A DNA stretch of 64,000 bases from Neorhizobium huautlense (GCF_030811685.1 NZ_JAUSRF010000001.1:434001-498000); one strand, 5' to 3'; positions 25,892 to 35,170 are shown, numbered from the stretch's first letter. Numbers and translations: made by a program. Notes: generated by a model not told the origin, from the sequence alone.

Positions 25892-26899
25892 ATGCAAAAC
25901 CCCGTTACCGTTGAAGTCACCCGCGGCAATCGTGTTGAAAGCGTTCACCGGGGTCTCGCCGCCATCGTCGACGGTGATGGCAAGGTGGTTTTTTCACTTG
26001 GCAATATTGAGGCAGAGGTATTTCCGCGTTCGGCCTGCAAGGCCATGCAGGCGCTGCCGCTGATCGAAAGTGGCGCTGCCGATGCCTTTGGCCTGACGAA
26101 CCGCGAACTGGCGCTCGCCTGCTCTTCGCATTCCGGCGAGGATGGCCATGTGGAAACCGCCGCCGGCATGCTCGCCAAGGCCGGCCATGATCTGTCCGTT
26201 CTGGAATGCGGCGCGCACTGGTCGAGCGACCAGCAGACGCTGATCCATCAGGCCCGCACGCTGAAGGCGCCGACGGCCCTGCATAACAATTGCTCCGGCA
26301 AACATTCCGGTTTCATCTGCACCTGTGTTCAGATGGGCATCGATCCAAAAGGCTACGTTGGTTACGATCACCCGCTGCAGGCGGAAATTCGCGGCGTCAT
26401 GGAAAACCTGACAGGTGCGGCGCTCGGTCACGAAAGCTGCGGCACCGATGGCTGCTCTATCCCCACCTACGCCGCGCCGCTCAAGGGCCTTGCCCACGGG
26501 TTTGCAAAAATGCTGACCGGCAACGGTCTCGGTGCGGAGCGTGCGAAAGCCTCCAAGCGGCTGTTCGATGCCTGCATGGCCGAGCCCTTTTATGTGGCCG
26601 GCACCAACCGCGCCTGCACGAAACTGATGGAGCTTGCCCCCGGCCGTATCTTTGCCAAGACCGGTGCCGAGGGCGTATTCGTCGCCGCCCTGCCGGAGAA
26701 GGGCGTGGCGATTGCCACAAAATGTGAGGACGGCACGACGCGTGCCGCCGAAGCCATGGTGTTTGCGCTGATCGCCCGTTGCCTCGACAAGGGCGATGCG
26801 TTGCGCGAGCAGCTTCTCGGCATGGCCAACCGGCCGATGAAAAACTGGAACGGCATCCATGTCGGCGATATCAGGGTGACGGACGCGTTGTTTGCCTGA
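25892..26899 (+). CDS. ansA: L-asparaginase, Rhizobium etli AnsA (ReAV) type
   Basis: 335 aa, hydrolysing asparagine to aspartate and ammonia. It belongs to the class-3 asparaginases, unrelated to the E. coli enzymes. RSACK gives S47 and K50, CSSHSGE gives S79, and NNCSGKH with ESCGTDGC gives C134, K137 and C188. With an offset of one these match the described Ser48/Lys51/Ser80 and Cys135/Lys138/Cys189 zinc site of the R. etli enzyme. AKTGAEG (K256) probably supplies the second catalytic lysine. The ATG at 25877 is an alternative start, but similarity begins at 25892. Monocistronic. Confidence 0.9.
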   Translation: MQNPVTVEVTRGNRVESVHRGLAAIVDGDGKVVFSLGNIEAEVFPRSACKAMQALPLIESGAADAFGLTNRELALACSSHSGEDGHVETAAGMLAKAGHDLSVLECGAHWSSDQQTLIHQARTLKAPTALHNNCSGKHSGFICTCVQMGIDPKGYVGYDHPLQAEIRGVMENLTGAALGHESCGTDGCSIPTYAAPLKGLAHGFAKMLTGNGLGAERAKASKRLFDACMAEPFYVAGTNRACTKLMELAPGRIFAKTGAEGVFVAALPEKGVAIATKCEDGTTRAAEAMVFALIARCLDKGDALREQLLGMANRPMKNWNGIHVGDIRVTDALFA

Positions 26900-26960
26900 T
26901 CGAGAACGAGTGTCTTGTCGGGCCCCAAGTCAAGGGCGCGCAATGGAGCTTCGCCTTCGC

Positions 26961-27698
26961 CTATCTGTCGGTGATGTCCGGCTGACTGAAGTGGCGCGCG
27001 GAACAATGGCCGGCAAACTCGGAAATGCGCCTTGCCGCTTCCGGGGCATTTGCCTGCAATAGAAAATGCGGCCCTTCAATCGTCTGCACCACATCCGGTG
27101 CAATCATGAAATCCAGCGACATCCTCGACGGTACCAGTCGATCATGGGATGCGCACAGATACATGATCGGTACTGCCAGATGGCTCAGCTTCTCTCTGAC
27201 ATCGACTTTCAGAATTTCGCGCAGGCGTCCGGCAATCGTGGCGGCCGGAACCTGTTTGATCACGGCCCCGAACTTCTCGGTAAATCGTCTGGATGCCCAT
27301 TGGCCCATGACAAGTGGCTGAGCCAACCAGGCAAGCGGGCGGGATCCGATCGGCAGAACCCTGGCCGCAGCCGTCATCCATGCAGGTAAGGTGACCGGCG
27401 TTCTGGCGAAGGTCGCGACAAACACCACGCCCTTTAGCCCGGCAGGTTTCCGAGAGGCAATCATGGCTGCGAGCGGCCCGGAAAAGGACTCGGCGACAAT
27501 CACGAAATCGCCTTCGGGCAACCTGTCCTCTACCCATGAACGGAGATCCTCATATCGATACAAATCCGTGGGGTATTCGATCACGACAGGGCTATGGACC
27601 GTCTCGAGCAGCTCTTCGATCTCGGAGAAAAATTTCCCGGTCCCGTCCAGACCAGACAGCATGATGATGTTCATTCCGGACCGGTTGCTCCCATTCAT
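26961..27698 (-). CDS. Alpha/beta hydrolase
   Basis: About 245 aa. The hydrolase fold is seen from MLSGLDGTG (oxyanion loop) through VAESFSGPLAA (nucleophile elbow with serine), ASHDRLVP (aspartate) and EGPHFLLQANA (histidine), a complete Ser-Asp-His set. The substrate cannot be predicted. The start is uncertain: in-frame ATGs exist at 27743, 27698 and 27674 and none has a good ribosome-binding site; I chose the middle one. Lies between asparaginase and a GST gene. Confidence 0.75.
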   Translation of the reverse strand: MNGSNRSGMNIIMLSGLDGTGKFFSEIEELLETVHSPVVIEYPTDLYRYEDLRSWVEDRLPEGDFVIVAESFSGPLAAMIASRKPAGLKGVVFVATFARTPVTLPAWMTAAARVLPIGSRPLAWLAQPLVMGQWASRRFTEKFGAVIKQVPAATIAGRLREILKVDVREKLSHLAVPIMYLCASHDRLVPSRMSLDFMIAPDVVQTIEGPHFLLQANAPEAARRISEFAGHCSARHFSQPDITDR

Positions 27699-27793
27699 TT
27701 GAGCAGGAATGGATATCGATCGTGAAAAGGATCGCCCCATCATACTCTGGCGTCTTGCGCCGCCCATCGATCAATGCGCGGCGCTTTGTCCGG

Positions 27794-28453
27794 TTATGCC
27801 GGTTCCTTGTTGCGGGCTTCCCACATGGTCTTGAAGGCCGGGCGGCTCTGGCAGGTTTCCAGCCACGTCTTCAGCGCCGGGCGCTCGTCCAGAAGCGGCG
27901 CATGGCCCTGCGCGTAACGAACACATTCCGCTACGTTGATATCTGCAACGGTAAAGCGACCGCCGACCATGTGGCTGTTGGTGGACAGGTGCTGTTCCAG
28001 CACATCGAACGGCCGCTTCAGCCGCCGGGCGGCAACGTCGATCACCGTCCTGCCCTCTTCGCTTTCCTGTTCTCCTCGGGCAATCGTGCTGGAAATATCG
28101 AGCGCCGGGGTTTCCACGCTGGTGGCCGTGAAAAGGGACCACTGCACCATCAGCGCTTCCTCATCGATATCCTTCGGCCCGAGATCGCCGCCATATTTGC
28201 GGGCGATATAGAGGCTGATGGCCAGCGATTCATGCAGAACGAAACCGTCGTCATCCATGGAAGGGATCGAGCCCATCGGATTGACGGCCAGAAAATCCGG
28301 GGAAAGCGTGTTGAGCGGCGCTTCCGGCTGCAAGGGTTCACTGATGCGATAGGCCTGAATAACCGGGGAAAGACGGAAAGGATGGTTGAGTTCGGTAAGG
28401 AGCCAGAGCGGGCGCGTGGCGCGCGAGCGGTAGACACCATAGATCGTCAGCAT
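27794..28453 (-). CDS. Glutathione S-transferase family protein
   Basis: 219 aa with an N-terminal thioredoxin-like glutathione-binding domain (MLTIYGVYRSRATRPLWLL, NPMGSIPSMDDDGFVLHESLAISLYIARKYG, with the cis-proline and the E-S glutathione-binding pair) and an all-helical C-terminal domain (FTVADINVAECVRYA). Ser in YRSRATR is the likely catalytic residue. GGAGG is 6 nt before the ATG at 28453, which fixes the start. Substrate unknown. Confidence 0.88.
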   Translation of the reverse strand: MLTIYGVYRSRATRPLWLLTELNHPFRLSPVIQAYRISEPLQPEAPLNTLSPDFLAVNPMGSIPSMDDDGFVLHESLAISLYIARKYGGDLGPKDIDEEALMVQWSLFTATSVETPALDISSTIARGEQESEEGRTVIDVAARRLKRPFDVLEQHLSTNSHMVGGRFTVADINVAECVRYAQGHAPLLDERPALKTWLETCQSRPAFKTMWEARNKEPA

Positions 28454-28565
28454 GCGAATCCTCCATGATTGATGGTGCACAAGCTATGGGGCGGATGCTT
28501 CAAGGGGAAGATCAATCGGCGTGCGCGACCCATGAAATCTTGCGATGGGTTTGCCGCTAGCAATT

Positions 28566-29954
28566 TCAGACCACACGGTTGCCCATCACCGTCAGTTGCG
28601 GAAATCCTGCCGCATCATGCGCCAGTTCGCTGCTCGCAACATCATGCCAGCGATGGCCGATCACGCCACCGCCCGGCACGCGTTCGAACAGGTTGTTGCT
28701 GATGACGGCGCTGCCGGCGCCTTCCGCCACGGAAACGGCACAGCCTGTCTTTGCCTGTCGCACCACATTGCCGTTCACGACGACATTGCGCAGGTAAGGC
28801 CCCCAGCCGAGAAGCAGGCCGAAACGCGGTGCGTTTTCGATGACATTGCCGGACACCACAGTGTCCGCCTCGACGCTGATCCCGAGCCCGAAAAACGTGT
28901 CGGACTGTTCATAGGGCGCGGTGAGCGAAAGGTTGCGCACGATGTTGCCGCTGACCGTCGCCAGCCGTCCGCCCTCGTTGAAATTGACGATGGAGATGCC
29001 GTTGGCGGCGCCATCCACCAGATTGCCACTGACGATCGCGCCTTCGAAACCGAATTCGGAATAGATCGCCGTTTCGCCGGAAGCGAGGCACTGGTTGTTG
29101 GCGATCTGCACGTTCGATCCGGCATTGGAGCGAATGGCGGAAAAGGCGGAAGCGGAAATATGGTTGCCCGTCACCTGCACATTGTCGGCACGGTAGATGT
29201 TGATAGCGTTGCCATATTGGCCCGTGCCACCATTGGTGGCGCGCGTGCCGGTGATGCGGTTGCCGCTGACAAGCGTGCCGTCCGGCCCCTTGGTCCAGCG
29301 ATGCACGAGGATGCCGCCATTGCCGCAATCGGCCACCGTGTTGCCGGTAATGGCAAGGCCGGTGCTTTCGATGGCAAGCACCGCGTAATCGGCAGCACTG
29401 GTGATGCGGCAGTGATCGATGCGGCCGCCACAGCGTTCCAGCTGAATGGCTGTCTTGGTGGAGCCGATGATTTCGCAATTGTCGATGATTACCTCGCCGA
29501 CATTGCGCATGTGGACCATTGCCGGTGCCTCATCGCCAAGCGCACGGCCCGCGCCGTCGAGCACGAGGTTGGATAGTTCGATGCGTCTTGCCCCATCTGC
29601 GCGGAAAAAATGGCCGCTGCCGTCATGAATAAGTTTCGTTGCGCCACCCACCCCATGAAGCCGCGTACCATCCGGCAGATCGAGATTAGAGACACGATAG
29701 GTGCCGGGTGGCAGAAACACCGGCTGGTTTTCGCGCGCGGCTGCGGTGATGATGTCGGCAAGCCTTTTGTCTTGTTCGTCCGGTGCTCCGGGCACCATGC
29801 CGGCCGAGCCCGCATCAATGCCGCCGCGCAGATTTGTGGTGCCGATGACAGGCTGCGATGCGGCCATGGTGATTCGTTCGGCGAGCAACAGACCGGCGCT
29901 CGTCACGGTCATCGTGAGTGCCATGCGGCGCGACATGACTAACTTTGCGTTCAT
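28566..29954 (-). CDS. TIGR03808-type Tat-exported repeat (beta-helix) protein
   Basis: 462 aa. A SRRMALTMTV twin-arginine-like motif is followed by a hydrophobic stretch at the N-terminus, so Tat export to the periplasm or surface is likely. The body consists of repeated short strands with ITGNTV, VSGNRI, VTGNHI, VSGNLV, VSGNIV and VNGNVV at regular spacing, the pattern of a right-handed parallel beta-helix. PPGTYRVSNLDLPDGTRLHGVGG resembles the start of pectate-lyase-like helices. This matches the uncharacterised family TIGR03808, found in rhizobia and relatives. A polysaccharide-related role is only a guess. Confidence 0.82.
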   Translation of the reverse strand: MNAKLVMSRRMALTMTVTSAGLLLAERITMAASQPVIGTTNLRGGIDAGSAGMVPGAPDEQDKRLADIITAAARENQPVFLPPGTYRVSNLDLPDGTRLHGVGGATKLIHDGSGHFFRADGARRIELSNLVLDGAGRALGDEAPAMVHMRNVGEVIIDNCEIIGSTKTAIQLERCGGRIDHCRITSAADYAVLAIESTGLAITGNTVADCGNGGILVHRWTKGPDGTLVSGNRITGTRATNGGTGQYGNAINIYRADNVQVTGNHISASAFSAIRSNAGSNVQIANNQCLASGETAIYSEFGFEGAIVSGNLVDGAANGISIVNFNEGGRLATVSGNIVRNLSLTAPYEQSDTFFGLGISVEADTVVSGNVIENAPRFGLLLGWGPYLRNVVVNGNVVRQAKTGCAVSVAEGAGSAVISNNLFERVPGGGVIGHRWHDVASSELAHDAAGFPQLTVMGNRVV

Positions 29955-30148
29955 ACGGTCCCACCATATTTCTGCGAGTGATTTGTCGTGCCAATTCGAT
30001 ACACGGATAGGCGGATATCGATTTCGTTAGCCCGCAAAAGTTTCAAAATGTTCCGATCTTCTTAATTAAGGATAAGGAATTGTCGCCCATCATTCCTCAT
30101 GTGGGCGGTGGGACTCCCCGACGATGATTGTCAGAAGGAGAAGCATGG

Positions 30149-31684
30149 ATGAGCAGTGCCATGTTGCGGGAGGTCGTCTCGGAGGACCATCTCGATGCGC
30201 TGGATGAACTCCGCTATCAACTGCTCCGAATTTCCACCTCCGGTGAACTGGGTGACGATCAAAGAGAGCTTCTGAAACGAGCGCTGGAAGCTGCCAGCAT
30301 TCTCGATGATTTTCCTGAATATTTCTATATCAAGGACCGTCGCAGCCGATACGTTTATGTAAACGCCGCTGCCGCTGTGGCATGCGGGGATTATGTTGCC
30401 GGCGGTATGCTCGGCACGACGATTTTCGACCATATCCGGCTGGAAAAGGCCGAAGAGATTTTTATGGTCGAGCAGCAGCTCATGTCGGTCGGAACCGGCG
30501 TGGTTGCGCGCGAAGAATTCATCGAAGTGCTGGATCGCGAGCCGATCTGGCTGCTGACGACGAAGACGCCTTTGCGCAATGAAGCAGGCGAGGTGATCGG
30601 CCTTCTCGGCTTGTCGCGCGACATTACCGAGCGCAAGCGGCAGGAAGAATTGCGGCGGTGTCATGCCACGCTTCTGGAAATGATCGCGCGTGGCCAGCCG
30701 CTTCCAAAAGTTCTGGATGCGCTGACGCAACTGGTCGAGCAGCAGTTGAGCGATGTTTCGGCATCGGTGTTGCTGATGGAGGAAGGTTCGGACCGGTTGC
30801 GCCATGGGTCTGCACCGAGCCTGCCCGACACCTATGTGAAACTGATCGACGGTGTCGAAATCGGTCCGCGCATGGGCTCCTGCGGCACCGCCGCCTGGCG
30901 GCGGTCGCGTGTCATCGTCAGCGATATCGAGAACGATCCGCTCTGGCATTCGTTTGCCGATCTGGCGCTGGTTTTCGGTTTTCGCGCCTGCTGGTCCAAT
31001 CCGATCATGGCGCCCGATGGCGAAGTGCTCGGCACCGTTGCGCTTTATGCCCGCAGCGTGCGCGAGCCGACCGAACTGGAGCTGGAACTGATGGCGGTGG
31101 CCACGGACATTGCCGGCATCGCCATCGAACGTGCACGCAGCGAAGAGCGTATTCGCCACATGGCGCATCACGATGCTCTGACGGGCTTGCCGAACCGGAC
31201 ATTGTTCTGGACACAGTTCAACCGTGTTCTGCTTGAAGCCAAAAGGTCGGGAAACAAGGTGACCGTCGCCTATATCGATCTCGACAATTTCAAGCACATC
31301 AACGATCGTTTCGGCCATGCGGCGGGGGACGAAGTGTTGAAAGTGCTGGCCGCCCGCATGAAAACCTGCATACGCGCCAGTGATCTCCTGGTGCGCCTCG
31401 GCGGCGATGAGTTTGCCATCGTCTTCCCCAACAGCTTTCAGGATGAGCCGGGCGTCGTTCGCCGCCTGCAGGAGCTGCGATCGGCATTGTCCTCGCCTGT
31501 CGTTGTGGAGAATAACCTGATACGGCCGGGCTGCAGCATGGGGGCCGCGTTCTTTCCGCAGGATGGAAACACGCCGGAAAGCCTGCTGGCAAGCGCCGAC
31601 CGGGCCATGTACGAGGCCAAGGGGCATGGCCGGGATTGTCTGCGCATGTCCCATCCGCTGCTGGCGGATGGATCGGGGATTTAG
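30149..31684 (+). CDS. PAS-GAF-GGDEF diguanylate cyclase
   Basis: 511 aa soluble sensor. A PAS domain (residues ~45-165, DDFPEYFYIKDRRSRYVYVN to RDITERKRQEE) is followed by a GAF domain (~175-330) containing MGSCGTAAWRRSRVIVSDIENDPLW. The C-terminal GGDEF domain has an intact GGDEF at 418-422 and the RASD product-inhibition site at 409-412, so it should make c-di-GMP under feedback control. The start ATG at 30149 has AAGGAG 8 nt upstream. It ends with a 4-nt overlap of stop regions against the convergent MarR gene. Confidence 0.9.
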   Translation: MSSAMLREVVSEDHLDALDELRYQLLRISTSGELGDDQRELLKRALEAASILDDFPEYFYIKDRRSRYVYVNAAAAVACGDYVAGGMLGTTIFDHIRLEKAEEIFMVEQQLMSVGTGVVAREEFIEVLDREPIWLLTTKTPLRNEAGEVIGLLGLSRDITERKRQEELRRCHATLLEMIARGQPLPKVLDALTQLVEQQLSDVSASVLLMEEGSDRLRHGSAPSLPDTYVKLIDGVEIGPRMGSCGTAAWRRSRVIVSDIENDPLWHSFADLALVFGFRACWSNPIMAPDGEVLGTVALYARSVREPTELELELMAVATDIAGIAIERARSEERIRHMAHHDALTGLPNRTLFWTQFNRVLLEAKRSGNKVTVAYIDLDNFKHINDRFGHAAGDEVLKVLAARMKTCIRASDLLVRLGGDEFAIVFPNSFQDEPGVVRRLQELRSALSSPVVVENNLIRPGCSMGAAFFPQDGNTPESLLASADRAMYEAKGHGRDCLRMSHPLLADGSGI

Positions 31685-32262
31685 CGGGCAATGATCTTGT
31701 CAGAAGCGGGCGGCAGGCCCGCCGGCTCGCCGGTCTTGTCCGTCGCCTGATAGACATCCTCGAAGCCGTCGACAAAGCGCGCAAACAGCCGCGCAAAATC
31801 CTGTCGGTCCTCAGCGCTCCAGTCATCGGTCATCTGTTCAATCAACCCGTGTTTGACGCTGCGGATTTCGCGCAACAGCGTTTCGCCAAGCTCCGTTGGT
31901 GCGATCAGCGAGCGGCGGCCGTCTTCTTGCGAAGCATCACGCCTCAGAATTCCGCGTGTCACCAGATCCGCCACCAGACGGCTGCCGCGTGACGGATCGA
32001 TGCGCATGGCATCGGCAATGGCACCCACCGTCACCTCGCCACCCGCCTGCGCAATGCGCCGGCTGACGTCGAGCACGTCGAGATCCGTCAGTTCCAACCC
32101 CGGCGCGATATTGGCAATGGCGATGCGGCCGACAATGCGTCGCCCAATCAGGAAACGCATGCGCGTCAGCGTCTGGCCGATATCGATGATCGAGTCACCG
32201 TGTTCGGGTCGATCCGTCGGCTGCTGCGGTTGGGACATGGCGGGCGGTGTGGTCTTGGTCAT
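31681..32262 (-). CDS. MarR-family transcriptional regulator
   Basis: 193 aa with a winged helix-turn-helix: GLELTDLDVLDVSRRIAQAGGEVTVGAIADAMRIDPSRGSRLV, then the wing region RRDASQEDGRRSLI. Divergent from an MFS exporter gene, so it most likely represses that pump and responds to one of its substrates. The start ATG at 32262 has AAGGCG upstream; the frame extends further but without similarity. Confidence 0.87.
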   Translation of the reverse strand: MTKTTPPAMSQPQQPTDRPEHGDSIIDIGQTLTRMRFLIGRRIVGRIAIANIAPGLELTDLDVLDVSRRIAQAGGEVTVGAIADAMRIDPSRGSRLVADLVTRGILRRDASQEDGRRSLIAPTELGETLLREIRSVKHGLIEQMTDDWSAEDRQDFARLFARFVDGFEDVYQATDKTGEPAGLPPASDKIIAR

Positions 32263-32318
32263 GACGCCTTGTAGCAAATCTTGATGTGATGGTGAACATG
32301 TAAATGCTGATCGCAAAA

Positions 32319-32352
32319 ATGTGCTGTTGACTATTATATGCTAAAAGCACAT
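32319..32352. promoter_or_regulatory. Inverted repeat spanning the MFS promoter, candidate MarR site
   Basis: ATGTGCT (32319-32325) and AGCACAT (32346-32352) are perfect 7-bp inverted arms 20 nt apart. Between them is TTGACT, a good -35 box. Repressor occupancy here would block the MFS gene. Binding by the adjacent MarR protein is inferred. Confidence 0.4.
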
Positions 32353-32382
32353 AAATTTGCCAGTTCTAGCGAAAGTTCCCTC

Positions 32383-33882
32383 ATGGACATGTCTCAGCCG
32401 GCGTTTCAGTCGCTGGTGGCCGATCCCAAACGCCGCCTGCTTCTCTTTTTCTTCCTGATGTTTTCGATGTTCATGGCGACGCTGGATAACCAGATCGTCT
32501 CGACCGCGCTGCCCACCATCGTTGGGGAGTTCGGACAGCTGGAGCGTTTCGGCTGGATCGGCTCGTCCTATCTTCTGGCCAGCAGCGCCGTCATGCCGGT
32601 CTATGGCAAGCTCGGTGATCTGTTCGGTCGCAAATATGTGATGATCGCGGCGATCACGCTTTTCACCATCGGTTCACTGATCTGCGGTCTCGCATGGTCG
32701 ATGGAATCGCTGATCGCTGCCCGTGTGTTTCAGGGGCTTGGTGGCGGCGGCATTCTGGTGTCGATCTTTTCCGTCAATGCCGACCTGTTTGAGCCGCGAG
32801 AACGCGCCAAATATCAAAGCTATACCAGTCTGGTGATCATGGCCTCGGGCAGTGTCGGGCCGCTGCTCGGCGGCACGATGAGCGATCTGTTCGGCTGGCG
32901 TTCGATCTTTCTCATCAACCTGCCGATCGGCATCGTCGTGCTGACCGGTCTCGTTATTCTGCTTCCCTACAAGCGGCCGGAACGTCAGCCGAAAATCGAT
33001 TACCTCGGTGCCGTGCTTCTGGCTGCCGCCATCTCGTGTTTCGTGCTGTTTGCCGACAGCGGCGAACTGTTTGGCTCGATCATCTCCGTTGAGAGCGCAA
33101 TCGTCGTGGCTCTGTGCGCGGTCTGCATCGCCCTCTGGGTCGCGGTGGAAAAGCGTGCGGCCGAACCGATCGTGCCGCTGCGGCTATTCAAGGATTCGAC
33201 CTTCACGCTGTCGCTGATCATTTCCGCCACCAGCGGATCGGTGGCGATCGGCATGGTTAATTATTTCGCGTTGTTTTTGCAAACGACGACGGGACTTTCG
33301 CCGACGGTGGCCGGATCGTTCTTTATCGCCGTCACCGTGGGTCTCGTTATCGGCTCGATCTCTGCAGGTCGCTTGATTGCCATGACGGGACGCTACAAGC
33401 CGTTCCTAGTGCTCGGTCTTTCGCTCAACTGCGTCTCGCTCGGCATCTTTTCGCAACTGCATGCCGGTACCTCGCTTTATGTCATCTTGCTGGTCATGCT
33501 GTTTCAGGGACTGGCGGTCGGTTTCGGCCAGCAGGCTCCCGTCATCGCCGTCCAGAATTCGGTGCCCAGAGGCGATATCGGTACGGCCACCGGCACGGTG
33601 ACGCTGATGCGCATGGGCGGGGCGGCGATCGCCATTTCCATATACGGCGCCATCATCGCGGCCGGTCTTCGGGGCGCACAGGTGGCGATCCCCGGCGTTT
33701 CCGACATTCATTCGCTGACGCCAAAACTGATGGCGGCGCTGCCGGAGGCCTCGCGCCTCGCGGTCGCCGAAATTTATGCGGGGGCCTTTACCAACATGTT
33801 CCTCACCGCATCCGGCATTGCCGCTTTGGGACTCATCGCTGCCATTGCCATGAAGAATATCCGCCTGCCGTTTCGCGGCTGA
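32383..33882 (+). CDS. MFS multidrug exporter, DHA2 (EmrB/QacA) family, 14 helices
   Basis: About 499 aa with 14 predicted membrane segments. The family motifs are LDNQIVSTALPTIVGEF (motif D1 type), GKLGDLFGRKYVM (motif A) and FQGLGGGGILVSIFSVNADLF (motif B/C). Such proteins export drugs or metabolites using the proton gradient. Start uncertain: ATG 32338 lies inside the promoter repeat, so I chose the ATG at 32383; 32389 is also possible. Paired with a divergent MarR regulator. Confidence 0.87.
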   Translation: MDMSQPAFQSLVADPKRRLLLFFFLMFSMFMATLDNQIVSTALPTIVGEFGQLERFGWIGSSYLLASSAVMPVYGKLGDLFGRKYVMIAAITLFTIGSLICGLAWSMESLIAARVFQGLGGGGILVSIFSVNADLFEPRERAKYQSYTSLVIMASGSVGPLLGGTMSDLFGWRSIFLINLPIGIVVLTGLVILLPYKRPERQPKIDYLGAVLLAAAISCFVLFADSGELFGSIISVESAIVVALCAVCIALWVAVEKRAAEPIVPLRLFKDSTFTLSLIISATSGSVAIGMVNYFALFLQTTTGLSPTVAGSFFIAVTVGLVIGSISAGRLIAMTGRYKPFLVLGLSLNCVSLGIFSQLHAGTSLYVILLVMLFQGLAVGFGQQAPVIAVQNSVPRGDIGTATGTVTLMRMGGAAIAISIYGAIIAAGLRGAQVAIPGVSDIHSLTPKLMAALPEASRLAVAEIYAGAFTNMFLTASGIAALGLIAAIAMKNIRLPFRG

Positions 33883-33924
33883 ACCACCCTTATCAAAACC
33901 TCGGGGTCGCCCTATCTCGTTTGG

Positions 33925-34935
33925 ATGAAACCCGAGGCCCTGCTTCATCCCACGCCCGCCGGATTGTTTTGCCCCGCCGGCGGTTTTCACATCGATCCTG
34001 TGCGTCCTGTCGAGCGGGCATTGATCACCCACGGCCATTCCGACCACGCCCGCGCCGGTCATCGCCATGTGCTAGCGACGCGCCAGACGCTCGACATCAT
34101 GCGCATTCGTTACGGCGAGGATTTTTGCGAGAGCGAGCAGGGGGCCGAGTTCGGGGAAGTGCTGGATGTCGGTGGTGTCACGGTCAGCTTTTTTCCCGCC
34201 GGGCATGTGCTGGGATCGGCCCAGATCGCCGTTGAAAAGGATGGCCTGCGCATCGTGGCGTCCGGGGATTACAAACGCGGGGTAGATGCGACCTGCGCCC
34301 CATTCGAGCCGGTGAAATGCGACGTTTTCATCACCGAGGCGACCTTTGGCCTGCCGGTGTTCCACCACCCCGAACCACGCGGCGAGATCGCCAAACTGCT
34401 GCGCTCGATCGAGCAGTTTCCGGATCGCACGCATCTGGTCGGGGCCTATTCGCTCGGCAAGGCGCAGCGGGTGATCCGGCTGATCCGCGATTGCGGCTGG
34501 GACAAGCCGATCTATATCCACGGTGCTCTGGCAAAGCTCTGTGATTATTACGCGGGGCAGGGGATCGAACTGGGTGACCTGCGTCCGGCAACGATCGACA
34601 AGAGCACGCCGGATCTGTTCAAGGGCGCCATCGTCGTTGGCCCGCCATCGGCCTTTCAGGATCGCTGGGCGCGGCGTTTCAACGAGCCGCTGATCTCCTT
34701 TGCCTCGGGCTGGATGATGGTTCGGCAACGCGCCAAACAGGGCGGCGTGGAGCTGCCGCTGGTGATTTCCGACCATTGCGACTGGCCGGAACTGCTGGAA
34801 ACCATCAAGGAGATTGCGCCCTCCGAAGTCTGGGTCACGCATGGGCGCGAGGAGGCGCTGGTGCGCTGGTGCGAGCTGCAGGGTCTTCCGGCAAAACCGC
34901 TGCATCTGGTCGGTTATGAAGACGAGGGGGATTGA
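33925..34935 (+). CDS. Ligase-associated DNA exonuclease (MBL-fold)
   Basis: 336 aa metallo-beta-lactamase/beta-CASP-type nuclease. The metal motif THGHSDHARAG is intact, followed by FFPAGHVLGSAQI, SGDYKRG and THGREEALVRW. Matches the ligase-associated exonuclease family, which is normally encoded with an ATP-dependent DNA ligase, a DEXH helicase and the phosphoesterase PdeM. The ligase lies 235 nt downstream, beyond a palindromic repeat. It should act in DNA-damage repair in the cytoplasm. Confidence 0.88.
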   Translation: MKPEALLHPTPAGLFCPAGGFHIDPVRPVERALITHGHSDHARAGHRHVLATRQTLDIMRIRYGEDFCESEQGAEFGEVLDVGGVTVSFFPAGHVLGSAQIAVEKDGLRIVASGDYKRGVDATCAPFEPVKCDVFITEATFGLPVFHHPEPRGEIAKLLRSIEQFPDRTHLVGAYSLGKAQRVIRLIRDCGWDKPIYIHGALAKLCDYYAGQGIELGDLRPATIDKSTPDLFKGAIVVGPPSAFQDRWARRFNEPLISFASGWMMVRQRAKQGGVELPLVISDHCDWPELLETIKEIAPSEVWVTHGREEALVRWCELQGLPAKPLHLVGYEDEGD

Positions 34936-34964
34936 TGATGGGCGGTGTTGGTGATCGTGGCTTT

Positions 34965-35138
34965 ACCCCCCTCTGCCCTGCCGGGCATCTCCCCCTCAAG
35001 GGGGGAGATCGCAAGCGGGTAGACCTTCGCGACACACTGCCGTCACGTCTTCTCGGAACGCCGGGTTTCTGGACAGGGCGGTGCGTCCATCCAATCTCCC
35101 CCCTTGAGGGGGAGATGTCCGGCAGGACAGAGGGGGGT
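34965..35138. repeat. RIME-like large palindromic intergenic element
   Basis: Two 45-nt arms (34965-35009 and 35094-35138) are inverted copies with only two differences, separated by 84 nt. Each arm also folds on itself: a GCCC/GGGC stem in the left arm and GTCC/GGAC in the right, plus a C-run/G-run hairpin around TCAA or TTGA. This fits the rhizobial intergenic mosaic elements known as RIME; the exact family assignment is from memory. It lies between the exonuclease and the ligase gene. Confidence 0.75.
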
Positions 35139-35170
35139 GTCTCTCTAACGAGCTATACTGTGGTGGTCCC

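Noticed and set aside
28970..29400. Tandem DNA repeats or CRISPR-like array
   Set aside because: The repeated pattern is at protein level (xGNxV beta-helix turns); DNA units vary and there are no spacers.
34936..35170. Small ORFs within the exonuclease-ligase gap
   Set aside because: They fall within the palindromic repeat element and are Pro/Arg-rich chance frames.
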